From the NCBI GenBank assembly GCA_020048635.1, contig JAIFMF010000089.1, forward strand, positions 1 through 45,905: a stretch of DNA of 45,905 nucleotides. The letters are read 5' to 3'. This DNA is from Desulfobacula sp. GTDB lineage: Bacteria > Desulfobacterota > Desulfobacteria > Desulfobacterales > Desulfobacteraceae. Positions 9,604-18,865 of the stretch are shown one piece after another. A model generated the notes under the pieces. That model saw only the letters and a program-made list of their open reading frames with translations. It was not told where the DNA came from and ran no database searches. The first letter of the stretch is position 1; the number at the start of each line of letters is the position of its first letter. The translations under genes were made by a program, and so were the position numbers.

Positions 9604-10854
9604 ATGAGTCCTTGCTTAAAAACCACACCATTAAACAATTGGCACAAAACAAAAGGTGCCAATATGGCAAATTTCGGTGGCTTTGACATGCCGTTATGGT
9701 ATGAAACCGGAGTAAAAACCGAACATCTTGCTGTTTTAACATCATCTGGAATTTTTGATACAAGCCATATGGCATGTATTTTTGTCAGCGGTAAAGCATC
9801 AATTAAGCTGATCAATTATTGCTTTACAAGGGATATCTCCACCCTTGATCCGGATCGATGTGTTTATGGTGCTTTCCTCACTAGGGAAGGTCATTGCATT
9901 GATGATGCCGTTGTCTATAAATACTCAGACACATTTTTTATGATCTGTCTCAATGCAGGAATGGGAGCTACCATTGTAACTCATCTCAATACAAATAAAG
10001 ACAACCTGGATGTAACGATTGAAGATTTAACTGGAAAAATAGCAAAGATGGATATTCAGGGCATCAACTCAGCAAAGATTCTCTCAAAGCTCATCCAGAA
10101 TCCGGAAAAAGTTTTTAACCCATTGCCCTATTTTTCATTTAAAGGCAATTTTAACGAATCCTTATTGGGTGAATCAACCGTAAAATTAATAGACGGAACG
10201 CCTATACTGCTATCCAGATCAGGATATACCGGAGAATTTGGATTTGAGATATTCCTGAATCCCGGCTCCATTGTCAACCTCTGGAATGATATTTTGACTG
10301 TAGGAAAAGAGTTTGGGGTTACTGCCTGTGGACTGGCTGCCAGGGATTCTCTCAGGACCGGAGCATGCCTTCCTCTGTCCCATCAGGATATCGGACACTG
10401 GAAATTTAGAAACCATCCCTGGGAATTTGCTCTTCCTTATACTACGGATAAATCAGATTTTACAAAAGATTTTTTGGGAGTAAAGGCGCTTATATCTACA
10501 GATGAAGATTCATTTATTTATCCTTTTGCAGGTGATTCCCTTAGAAAAGTGTCCGCAGGAGAAGAAACAAAAGTTCTGGATCAAACCGGAGCAGTGATCG
10601 GAAAAGTTCTGACATGTGCGACAGATATGGGAATCTCCTGGCATCAAGGTAAAATTATCAGCATATGTTCCGGCAATCTGCCGCTGGGCATCAAAATAAC
10701 AGGCTTAAGTTGCGGTTTTGTCATGGTTTCAAAAAAACTGTTTCCAGGTGTGACATTAACCCTTATGGAAGGTAAAAGATCGATAACTGCGACCATTGTA
10801 ACGGATATCAGGCCCGACCGAACCGCAAGAAAAAAAATCAGCAATTTTTTATAA
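9604..10854 (+). CDS. gcvT: Aminomethyltransferase (glycine cleavage T-protein), divergent
   Basis: FGGFDMPLWYETGVKTEHLAV, FDTSHMA, CIDDAVVYK, SRSGYTGEFGFEIF, GLAARDSLR; followed by gcvH. Confidence 0.88.
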   Translation: MSPCLKTTPLNNWHKTKGANMANFGGFDMPLWYETGVKTEHLAVLTSSGIFDTSHMACIFVSGKASIKLINYCFTRDISTLDPDRCVYGAFLTREGHCIDDAVVYKYSDTFFMICLNAGMGATIVTHLNTNKDNLDVTIEDLTGKIAKMDIQGINSAKILSKLIQNPEKVFNPLPYFSFKGNFNESLLGESTVKLIDGTPILLSRSGYTGEFGFEIFLNPGSIVNLWNDILTVGKEFGVTACGLAARDSLRTGACLPLSHQDIGHWKFRNHPWEFALPYTTDKSDFTKDFLGVKALISTDEDSFIYPFAGDSLRKVSAGEETKVLDQTGAVIGKVLTCATDMGISWHQGKIISICSGNLPLGIKITGLSCGFVMVSKKLFPGVTLTLMEGKRSITATIVTDIRPDRTARKKISNFL

Positions 10855-10874
10855 ACCTATGAATGGAGGGTATC

Positions 10875-11273
10875 ATGAAAGAATTAAAAGATCTTAATTT
10901 TCCAGACGATGTAAAATATACAAAAGACCATGAATGGGCTAAAAAAACAGGAGAACTCGTCACCATCGGTATTAATGATTATGCCCAGGATCAATTAGGT
11001 GAAATTGTATTTGTGGAACTTCCGGAAGTTGGAGATATTTTTTCAGAAGGAGATGAATTCGGCAGTGTGGAATCCGTAAAAGCGGTTTCGGAAATCTATA
11101 TCCCGATATCCGGGGAAATCGTTGAAATCAATCAGGGCCTGGAAGATGCGCCCGAGCTGGTTAATCAATCCTGCTATACAGACGGCTGGCTCGTCAGCAT
11201 AAAACCAAGCAATGCATCTGAATTCGAAAGCCTTATGGACAAAGCAGCCTATTTGGATATGCTGAAAGGATAA
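10875..11273 (+). CDS. gcvH: Glycine cleavage system H protein
   Basis: Lipoyl domain with ESVKAVSE (lipoylated Lys), HEWAKK; GGAGG before the ATG at 10875. Confidence 0.95.
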   Translation: MKELKDLNFPDDVKYTKDHEWAKKTGELVTIGINDYAQDQLGEIVFVELPEVGDIFSEGDEFGSVESVKAVSEIYIPISGEIVEINQGLEDAPELVNQSCYTDGWLVSIKPSNASEFESLMDKAAYLDMLKG

Positions 11274-11277
11274 ACCC

Positions 11278-12615
11278 ATGCGCTATCTACCCCATACGCA
11301 GGACGACATTGAAAGTATGCTTAAGATCACAGGTCATGCAACTGTTGATGACCTCTTTAACTGCATACCGGATTATCTAAAAACAAAACAAAGCCTTGAT
11401 ATCCCGGAAAGTCTGACCGAATGGGAACTAAATGCCCACATGGAGCAGCTGGCATCCCTGAATATTGCCTGCAAAACGTATAAGTGTTTTATCGGGGCTG
11501 GCAGTTATGATCATTATATTCCTGCCATCATTCCATATCTGATTTCACGTTCTGAATTCATGACGGCCTATACACCCTATCAGCCGGAAGTCAGCCAGGG
11601 AACCCTGCAGGGCATATATGAATTCCAGACCATGATTACTGAGCTTTTAGGGATGGATATTGCTACCGCTTCCCATTATGATTGCGGCACTGCTCTTGCA
11701 GAAGCCTGTCTTATTGCATTGAGGCAAAACAAGAAAAAGAGTTACAAAATAGCAGTTTCCTCCCTGGTTCATCCCAGTCATCGGCAGATCATCCAAACCT
11801 ATATCCATCCTGCCGGGTATGAAATGGTTGAAATTCCCTATACAAAAGAAGGTCTGACAGATATAGCCGCACTTGAAAAAATGGAAGGTATTGCCGGAAT
11901 TGCAATTCAATCTCCCAATTTTTTCGGAAACATAGAAAATTTAAAAGCCTTTAAATCCCTTTCTGATGCAAAAGACATCCTGTTTATTGTTTCTTTTACA
12001 GAAGCCTTGGCCTATGGGCTTTTAAAGAATCCTGGCAGCTTGGGTGCAGATCTGGTGGCTGGGGAAGGCCAGAGTCTGGGAATTGCCAAGTCCTTTGGAG
12101 GTCCGGGCTTGGGACTGCTGGCCGGAACCCAGAAACAGACGAGAAACCTTCCCGGTCGTCTCATTGGAAAAACAAAGGATGCCAATGGCGCCGACGGTTT
12201 TGTACTGACGCTTGCCACAAGGGAACAACACATTCGTAGAGAAAAAGCATCCTCGAATATCTGCTCCAATAACGGTCTCAATGCCATGACCGCAGCCATG
12301 TATCTTTCAACTGTCGGCAAGATCGGTATCAGGGAAATTGCCCAGCAGAATCATGATAAAGCTGAATATTTAAAGGAAAGTCTCATGAAATCAGGTTTTA
12401 AATCTGCTTTTAGCACACCGTTTTTTAATGAATTTGTGATGAAAGTGCCGAACGGGTATGAAAAGAAAAGGAAAGCATTGATTGATAAGAAATGCATATT
12501 TGCAGGAATACATCTTGAACCGTATTATCCTGAACTGAAACTGCATTATCTCTTCTGTGCAACCGAAACAATTTCAAAAAGCGATATCGATCATTTGGCA
12601 AAGGAGGTGCAATAG
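11278..12615 (+). CDS. gcvPA: Glycine dehydrogenase (decarboxylating) subunit 1
   Basis: FIGAGSYDHYIPAII, YTPYQPEVSQGTLQGIYEFQTMI, LATREQHIRREKASSNICSN. Confidence 0.95.
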   Translation: MRYLPHTQDDIESMLKITGHATVDDLFNCIPDYLKTKQSLDIPESLTEWELNAHMEQLASLNIACKTYKCFIGAGSYDHYIPAIIPYLISRSEFMTAYTPYQPEVSQGTLQGIYEFQTMITELLGMDIATASHYDCGTALAEACLIALRQNKKKSYKIAVSSLVHPSHRQIIQTYIHPAGYEMVEIPYTKEGLTDIAALEKMEGIAGIAIQSPNFFGNIENLKAFKSLSDAKDILFIVSFTEALAYGLLKNPGSLGADLVAGEGQSLGIAKSFGGPGLGLLAGTQKQTRNLPGRLIGKTKDANGADGFVLTLATREQHIRREKASSNICSNNGLNAMTAAMYLSTVGKIGIREIAQQNHDKAEYLKESLMKSGFKSAFSTPFFNEFVMKVPNGYEKKRKALIDKKCIFAGIHLEPYYPELKLHYLFCATETISKSDIDHLAKEVQ

Positions 12616-14072
12616 TGATTCAGCAACCTGGAACAAGCGGTCTGATTTTCAACGAACCCCTGCTTTGGGAAAAAAGCCGCAAAGGTCGCTGTGCCATGTC
12701 ACTGCCAAAGCAGGATGTGGATAGAAGCGTCCTTGATACAGATCTCACCGGGGATGCACCCAATCTTCCTGAGCTTTCCGAACTTGATGTCGTTCGCCAT
12801 TACACTCGGCTTTCCCAGTGGAATTTCGGTGTTGATTCCGGCATGTATCCTTTGGGTTCCTGCACCATGAAATACAATCCGAAAACCAATGAGGTTCAGG
12901 CGGCTCGACAAGGATTTGCCAGTGCTCATCCCCTATCCGGGGATGAATTTTCTCAAGGGGCCTTAAAGCTGATGTACAATCTTGAACAACACCTTGCGAA
13001 AATTACAGGTTTTCATGCGGTTACGCTTCAACCGGCGGCCGGAGCCCACGGCGAGTTTTGCGGTATGCTCATGATTCATGCCTATCATGCCAAAAACGGC
13101 AGGCAGCGCTCCAAGATCATCATCCCGGATACGGCTCATGGCACCAACCCAGCCAGCGCCTCCCTATGCGGTTATGAATCCGTCAATATTAAATCCGGGC
13201 CAAATGGAATACTGGAGCCTGAAACTATTGCAGCGATTATGGATGAAGACACAGCCGGCATCATGATCACCAATCCCAATACACTGGGTCTGTTTGAAGC
13301 CAATATCAAAGAGATTGCCGATATTGTGCATTCCAAAGGCGGTCTTGTTTATGGGGACGGCGCCAATATGAATGCCATCATGGGGATTGTCAAACCTGGT
13401 GAAATAGGGATTGACGTGCTTCATTTAAACCTGCACAAGACATTTTCCACTCCCCATGGCGGCGGCGGCCCTGGATCAGGCCCTGTGGCTGTCGGTAAAA
13501 CTCTTGAGCCTTTCCTCCCTATTCCAAAAGTGGTAAAAGAACTCGATACATATAAATTTATTACAAACCGCCCGGACACCATCGGCAGAATCCATACATT
13601 TTACGGTCATTTCGGCATCATGGTCAGGGCCTATGCTTATATTCTTTCCATGGGAGCTAAAGGTCTTGCCGATGCCAGCAAGCTTGCAGTGCTTAATGCC
13701 AATTATATCAAGGAAAGTCTGAGAGGCACCTTGAATCTGCCCTATGATAAGCCTTGCATGCATGAATGTGTGTTCAATGATCAATTCCAGAAAGAATATC
13801 ATATCACTACCATGGATATGGCCAAACGACTTCTGGATTACGGATTTCATCCGCCAACGGTCTATTTCCCGTTAGTTGTGGAAGGAGCATTTATGGTGGA
13901 ACCTACGGAGACTGAATCCAAGGAAGATATTGATCAATTTATCCATGCAGTCAAATCCATTGCTCAGGAAGCAAAAGACAACCCGGAACAATTAAAGAAA
14001 GCACCCCGGCTGACAAAGGTCACCCGGATGGATGAAGTCCTGGCAGCAAGAAAACCATGCCTGAGGGGATAA
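12615..14072 (+). CDS. gcvPB: Glycine dehydrogenase (decarboxylating) subunit 2
   Basis: MYPLGSCTMKYNPK, AHGTNPASA, LNLHKTFSTPHGGGGPGSGPV (PLP Lys); GTG start overlapping the gcvPA stop. Confidence 0.95.
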   Translation: MIQQPGTSGLIFNEPLLWEKSRKGRCAMSLPKQDVDRSVLDTDLTGDAPNLPELSELDVVRHYTRLSQWNFGVDSGMYPLGSCTMKYNPKTNEVQAARQGFASAHPLSGDEFSQGALKLMYNLEQHLAKITGFHAVTLQPAAGAHGEFCGMLMIHAYHAKNGRQRSKIIIPDTAHGTNPASASLCGYESVNIKSGPNGILEPETIAAIMDEDTAGIMITNPNTLGLFEANIKEIADIVHSKGGLVYGDGANMNAIMGIVKPGEIGIDVLHLNLHKTFSTPHGGGGPGSGPVAVGKTLEPFLPIPKVVKELDTYKFITNRPDTIGRIHTFYGHFGIMVRAYAYILSMGAKGLADASKLAVLNANYIKESLRGTLNLPYDKPCMHECVFNDQFQKEYHITTMDMAKRLLDYGFHPPTVYFPLVVEGAFMVEPTETESKEDIDQFIHAVKSIAQEAKDNPEQLKKAPRLTKVTRMDEVLAARKPCLRG

Positions 14073-14761
14073 TTTCAAACAAGCGCTCAGCTGTATTCAT
14101 TGACCTTGGTTTAATGGAATATAAAAGAGCGCTTGATCTTCAGATAAAAACTCTGAAATTAAAAATAGACAAAACCATAATTGAAGACCGGATTTTTTTT
14201 GTCGAACATTCTCCTGTCTTTACCCTTGGAAAAAGAGGCGGAAAAGAGAATTTAACGGTTTCCAAAGAATTTTTAAAAATAAAAGGGATTGATCTTGTTC
14301 AAACTGACAGGGGTGGAAATATTACCTATCACGGACCTGGTCAGGCGGTTCTCTATCCTGTTATCGATCTTGAACACCAAAGGGTCGGGGTCAAGGATTT
14401 TGTATTTGGACTGGAAGAAATCATGAAGCGAACAGCGCTGGATTTTAATATTGATGCTGACAGAAATCAATTAAATCATGGCATCTGGATAGGAAATTCC
14501 AAAATCGGAAGTGTGGGCATATCGATCAAGAAAGGCATCAGTTTTCATGGGCTTGCAATGAATATCAACCTTGATCTGGAACCTTTTTCATGGATCAATC
14601 CCTGCGGCCTTACCAATATATCCATGACATCCGTCGAAAAAGAAATTAAAAAAGCAGGGAGCAATCATTTCGGGTTATCCATGAAACAGGTAAAAAATTC
14701 GTTTAAAAAACATTTTTCATCTGTATTGAGTTATGACATAAGTGAGAACCATGCCGACTGA
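14057..14761 (+). CDS. lipB: Lipoyl(octanoyl) transferase
   Basis: EHSPVFTLGKRG, DRGGNITYHGPGQAVLYPV, GLAMNINLDLEPFSWINPCG. Confidence 0.95.
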   Translation: MPEGIISNKRSAVFIDLGLMEYKRALDLQIKTLKLKIDKTIIEDRIFFVEHSPVFTLGKRGGKENLTVSKEFLKIKGIDLVQTDRGGNITYHGPGQAVLYPVIDLEHQRVGVKDFVFGLEEIMKRTALDFNIDADRNQLNHGIWIGNSKIGSVGISIKKGISFHGLAMNINLDLEPFSWINPCGLTNISMTSVEKEIKKAGSNHFGLSMKQVKNSFKKHFSSVLSYDISENHAD

Positions 14762-15623
14762 AAAAAAAATAAAAACAAGGAAACCGTCCTGGTTGAAGAA
14801 AAGCCTTCCAAAAGGCGGAGATTATCAGCGGGTAAGAAACCTCCTATCACATGCCGGGCTTCATACGGTTTGCAAGGAAGCCAATTGCCCAAATATGTTT
14901 GAATGCTTTTCCAAAGACACGTCCACTTTTATGATTTTAGGGTCTGAATGTACCCGTAACTGCCGGTTCTGTAATGTCACTTGCGGCACACCCTCCCTCA
15001 TTGATCCACAGGAGCCCATACGGGTGGCAAAAGCAGCTCTCGACTTGAATTTGAAATATATTGTGGTGACCTCCGTCACAAGGGATGATCTTGATGATGG
15101 AGGAGCCTTGCATTTTGCTGCGACGATTCATGCCATCAAATCTATAGTTCCGGGTTATCCCAAAATTGAAGTCCTGATTCCGGATTTTAAAGGAGATATG
15201 GAAGCATTAAAAAAGGTTGTCTCTGCAAAACCTGATGTCCTTAACCACAATATTGAAACTGTTTCTTCCCTTTATCCTAAAGTGAGACCTGAAGCGATCT
15301 ATCAGAGATCCCTGACTTTATTGCAGAATGTAAAAACCATTGCTCCTTTAATGCCGGTCAAATCAGGGATCATGGTGGGGTTGGGAGAAACCGCATCAGA
15401 GCTTGAGCAGACCCTGACCGATCTGTTTTGTCATGGATGTGATATCATTACCATCGGACAATACCTTCAGCCGACCAAAAAGCATCTTCCTGTTGAGAAA
15501 TATTACTCCCCCGAAGAGTTTGGAATCCTTGAAAAGACGGCGAAAAAAATCGGATTCAAAAAAATTGCTGCCGGGCCTTTTGTCCGAAGTTCTTACAGGG
15601 CTAAGGAATTATCCAGTCTTTAA
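14742..15623 (+). CDS. lipA: Lipoyl synthase (radical SAM)
   Basis: CKEANCPNMFECF auxiliary cluster and CTRNCRFC radical SAM motif; start is GTG at 14742 or ATG at 14751, overlapping lipB. Confidence 0.95.
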   Translation: MRTMPTEKKIKTRKPSWLKKSLPKGGDYQRVRNLLSHAGLHTVCKEANCPNMFECFSKDTSTFMILGSECTRNCRFCNVTCGTPSLIDPQEPIRVAKAALDLNLKYIVVTSVTRDDLDDGGALHFAATIHAIKSIVPGYPKIEVLIPDFKGDMEALKKVVSAKPDVLNHNIETVSSLYPKVRPEAIYQRSLTLLQNVKTIAPLMPVKSGIMVGLGETASELEQTLTDLFCHGCDIITIGQYLQPTKKHLPVEKYYSPEEFGILEKTAKKIGFKKIAAGPFVRSSYRAKELSSL

Positions 15624-17035
15624 GAACATTTTTCCTTGAATATTCCGGCCGTACTGATTTCGATATAAGATGCCCCATGTTTGACACCAAAACTTCCTGC
15701 AAGAACAATAATCAAATCCTCATCCCTGAACTGTTTTTCCTTTAACAGCCTGCAAATCGATTCTTTCAGGGGCTGAGCTGAAGTAATGTCCATTGGCATA
15801 TAATCGGCAAAAACACCAAAAGATAATGCAAGCTGGCGCACTACCCGTTTATCATAAATCTGTGCATAAATGGGATTATCTCCCCTGTAAGCCGCGAGTT
15901 CACGGATGGATTTTCCGGTTAAGGAATCCGCTACAATTCCCTTGGTGTTCAGCCTCAATGCAGCCTTTACAGCTGCTTTTGCAAGATATGCGGTGACCTT
16001 GTTTTCAAGAGTGTAGGAAACATCCACATAGCTGCTTTTCTTGCTTTCAACTTCCCTTGCAATCTTTGCCATGGTCATGACCGCTTCTTGAGGATATTTT
16101 CCATTGGCGGTTTCCCCTGACAGCATCAGGGCATCCGTGTGATCCAGGCAGGCATTGGCCACATCCGACACTTCTGCCCTGGTGGGCCTTGGAGAGTCTA
16201 TCATGGAATGCAGCATCTGGGTGGCCACAATAACGGGTTTCCTTTTTTCAATACAGGTTTTGACAATTGCTTTCTGGATCAGAGGGATTTGTTCGGTTGG
16301 AATTTCGACTGCCAGGTCTCCTCTGGCAATCATTACGCCATAGGCATAATCCAGAATTTCAAATAAATTTTCAACCCCTTGGGCATTTTCAATTTTTGCA
16401 ATGATTTTGATGGTAGATTTTTTTTTGTCCAGAATATTCTGAACAGCGATTACATCTTCTTTGTTTCTCACAAAAGAATGGGCAATAAAATCAAGATCAT
16501 GGTCAGCAGCAAACTCAATAAACGACTTGTCCTTTTCGCTCAAAGCTGGAAGCTTTACATGAACCGACGGGATATTGATACTTTTTCTTGGATTGATAAT
16601 ACCATCATTTTCCACATAGCAACTCAAATATTCATCGTCCTTTTCCATGACAGCAAGAGCGATACAACCGTCATCGATCAATATGGAGCTTCCAACAGGC
16701 ACATCTTTGACAAAATGCTCATAGGAAACATAAATAATATCATCATGGGAGATCTTTCCTGGAGCACCCTGAATTCTTATGGTGTCCCCGCATTTGACGG
16801 GAAGGGGTTTTTCACTATTGCAGGTTCTGATTTCCGGACCCTTCGTATCCAGGAGTATGCCAATTTTATCCGATACTATGCGGGTATTTTGAATGACTTC
16901 CAAGGCATCCTCATGGGACATGTGAGCTGTGTTCAGCCTGACAACGGTCATCCCTGCACTGTAAAGTTCTGCTATAAATTCAGGGGAACAGTTTAAATTA
17001 GAAATGGTGGCGACGATCTTGGTTTTCATTGGCAT
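15620..17035 (-). CDS. pyk: Pyruvate kinase
   Basis: MKTKIVATISNLNCS, DTKGPEIRT, GVMIARGDLAVEIP, KPVIVATQMLHSMI, PTRAEVSDVANA; start near 17035 favoured over the longer ORF. Confidence 0.93.
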   Translation of the reverse strand: MPMKTKIVATISNLNCSPEFIAELYSAGMTVVRLNTAHMSHEDALEVIQNTRIVSDKIGILLDTKGPEIRTCNSEKPLPVKCGDTIRIQGAPGKISHDDIIYVSYEHFVKDVPVGSSILIDDGCIALAVMEKDDEYLSCYVENDGIINPRKSINIPSVHVKLPALSEKDKSFIEFAADHDLDFIAHSFVRNKEDVIAVQNILDKKKSTIKIIAKIENAQGVENLFEILDYAYGVMIARGDLAVEIPTEQIPLIQKAIVKTCIEKRKPVIVATQMLHSMIDSPRPTRAEVSDVANACLDHTDALMLSGETANGKYPQEAVMTMAKIAREVESKKSSYVDVSYTLENKVTAYLAKAAVKAALRLNTKGIVADSLTGKSIRELAAYRGDNPIYAQIYDKRVVRQLALSFGVFADYMPMDITSAQPLKESICRLLKEKQFRDEDLIIVLAGSFGVKHGASYIEISTAGIFKEKCS

Positions 17036-18284
17036 AAACAAACCCTCCCTTGCTGCATGTTTTGATGATAAAACTCTCAAAGGCCGTCTTTGCTTCAAAT
17101 GATGAAGATTTTAATCGGTAATCCAGATCACTTAAAAAAATTAAGGCCTGCTGAAGTTCATTTAAAGAAAAATTTTCAGATTTTTGGAATACCTGAAAAA
17201 CAGGATATGCATTTTGAGGATTGGATGCAAGCAAAAGATCATTGGGTGTACTTGTTTTTTCCTTGACTTCTTTTTCACCAAGACTATTTTTCCATGTTTC
17301 AAGCTGAGTCTTTAATTCTTTATCAAGAGTCAGAATTTCAGGAAGAAACGTTTGTTTAAACAAATTAAAATTTGTATTCTTCAAGTTCAGTTTTTTGTTT
17401 TTCAGGGTTATTTTCCCTACCCTACATTTGACAAGAATCAGTTTTCGAATCTGATTTTCAAATACCTTCAGAATCTGGAGTGGATGAGCCCCGTCTTTGA
17501 ACATTGAATTCAGATAAAAAAGAGTCTCTTTTACATTTTTATCCATAAAGGCATTGGTCAACTTAAACATGGGGTCTTTTTTATCTCTTGTGATGACGGC
17601 ATGGACATCTTCAGGTGAAATAGTGCTTCGATTACCTGAATAGACTATCAATTTCTCCAGATTTCCGGCAAAAAGCTCAAGATCTACTCCGGTCACATCT
17701 ATAAGGAGATGGAATGCCTGCCTGTCGATAGTCTTTCTTGCCTTTGACAAGATCTGATCTGAAACGGTTTGAAGCACTTTTTCCTGTTCATCCTGATCTG
17801 CCTTTCGAACCCCTTCCGCCACAGAACAGTCGATGAGCAATCCTTTTTCTTCCAATGCCTTATAAACTTTCCGTCTTTTATCGACATCCGAGGTCATCAA
17901 TAATAGGGAGTGATTCGAGGGCAATCCCCCCTTATCAAGAAATGTTATGAAATGTTCAAGATCGGAGGAAGAAAAACCCGCTTCAGCATTGCTTTGATGA
18001 GAGTGAAACAAGGGAGCATTTTTTACGGCTATGATTTTTTTTGAAAAAAGGAATGAAAACGTAGATGCCGCTTCAATTATATCTCCCATGGAAACGGAAC
18101 CCCCTTCAAGGGTTTCAAGAGCGAACTCCTTTTTATCCTTTCCAAGAAGGAATTCAGACAATTTTTGGAAGCTCTGCTTGATGAGATATGAATCCCCAAA
18201 AATCAGAAACAAACCAGGGGAATTACCTTTTTTTTGAAAAGAATCCAGAACCTGATCTAATTGATTATACCTGATCAGTGCCAT
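16998..18284 (-). CDS. holA: DNA polymerase III delta subunit
   Basis: FGDSYLIKQ, KKIIAVKN, delta-type domain layout, VDLELFAGNLEKLIVY. Confidence 0.85.
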   Translation of the reverse strand: MALIRYNQLDQVLDSFQKKGNSPGLFLIFGDSYLIKQSFQKLSEFLLGKDKKEFALETLEGGSVSMGDIIEAASTFSFLFSKKIIAVKNAPLFHSHQSNAEAGFSSSDLEHFITFLDKGGLPSNHSLLLMTSDVDKRRKVYKALEEKGLLIDCSVAEGVRKADQDEQEKVLQTVSDQILSKARKTIDRQAFHLLIDVTGVDLELFAGNLEKLIVYSGNRSTISPEDVHAVITRDKKDPMFKLTNAFMDKNVKETLFYLNSMFKDGAHPLQILKVFENQIRKLILVKCRVGKITLKNKKLNLKNTNFNLFKQTFLPEILTLDKELKTQLETWKNSLGEKEVKEKTSTPNDLLLASNPQNAYPVFQVFQKSENFSLNELQQALIFLSDLDYRLKSSSFEAKTAFESFIIKTCSKGGFVYANENQDRRHHF

Positions 18285-18360
18285 CGAGCCTGCCGGGAGA
18301 TAGGATATCTATTGTCTTACATCTAATAAACTCTTTTATTTTCAGATAAACCGCCACGGA

Positions 18361-18864
18361 TTAAATATCCGGAATTTTATTGAACAGGATATGATAGATC
18401 AGGATGCCCATTCCAATATTGATAGAACTATCTGCCACATTAAATGCCGGCCAGTGGGCAGAACCAATGTAGAAATCCAGAAAATCAACCACTTTTCCAT
18501 ATAGAAATCTGTCAATCAGGTTTCCAACAGCTCCACCGAAAATCAGGGCAAGCCCGTAGGAAAGAAAAATATATTTTCCAGCACTCTTTTTATAAAACCA
18601 TAAAACAAAAAGTGCCACTATTGAGGATAGAAAGAGGAAAATAAATTTTCTGATTTCAGGTGATTTGTCGGCGAAAAAGCCAAAAGCACCGCCTGGATTC
18701 AGAATATGGGTTATATTAAAAAAATTTTCAATGACAATGATATGATCGTACAAGGCAAGATTCATCTTAATAATATATTTGGTTATCTGGTCAGTTAGAA
18801 TAATACTTCCGCTGACCAGGAGCAACCTTAACCATTCATTGAGTTTGAGCCCCGTCACATTCAA
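18361..18864 (-). CDS. lspA: Lipoprotein signal peptidase
   Basis: LTDQITKYI, NPGGAFGFF, GGAVGNLIDRFLYGKVVDFLDF, FNVADSSI; directly downstream of ileS. Confidence 0.93.
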   Translation of the reverse strand: MNVTGLKLNEWLRLLLVSGSIILTDQITKYIIKMNLALYDHIIVIENFFNITHILNPGGAFGFFADKSPEIRKFIFLFLSSIVALFVLWFYKKSAGKYIFLSYGLALIFGGAVGNLIDRFLYGKVVDFLDFYIGSAHWPAFNVADSSINIGMGILIYHILFNKIPDI

Positions 18865-18865
18865 C

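Noticed and set aside
16379-16996. 205-aa plus-strand ORF opposite pyk
   Set aside because: Antisense to a clear pyruvate kinase; no domain signal.
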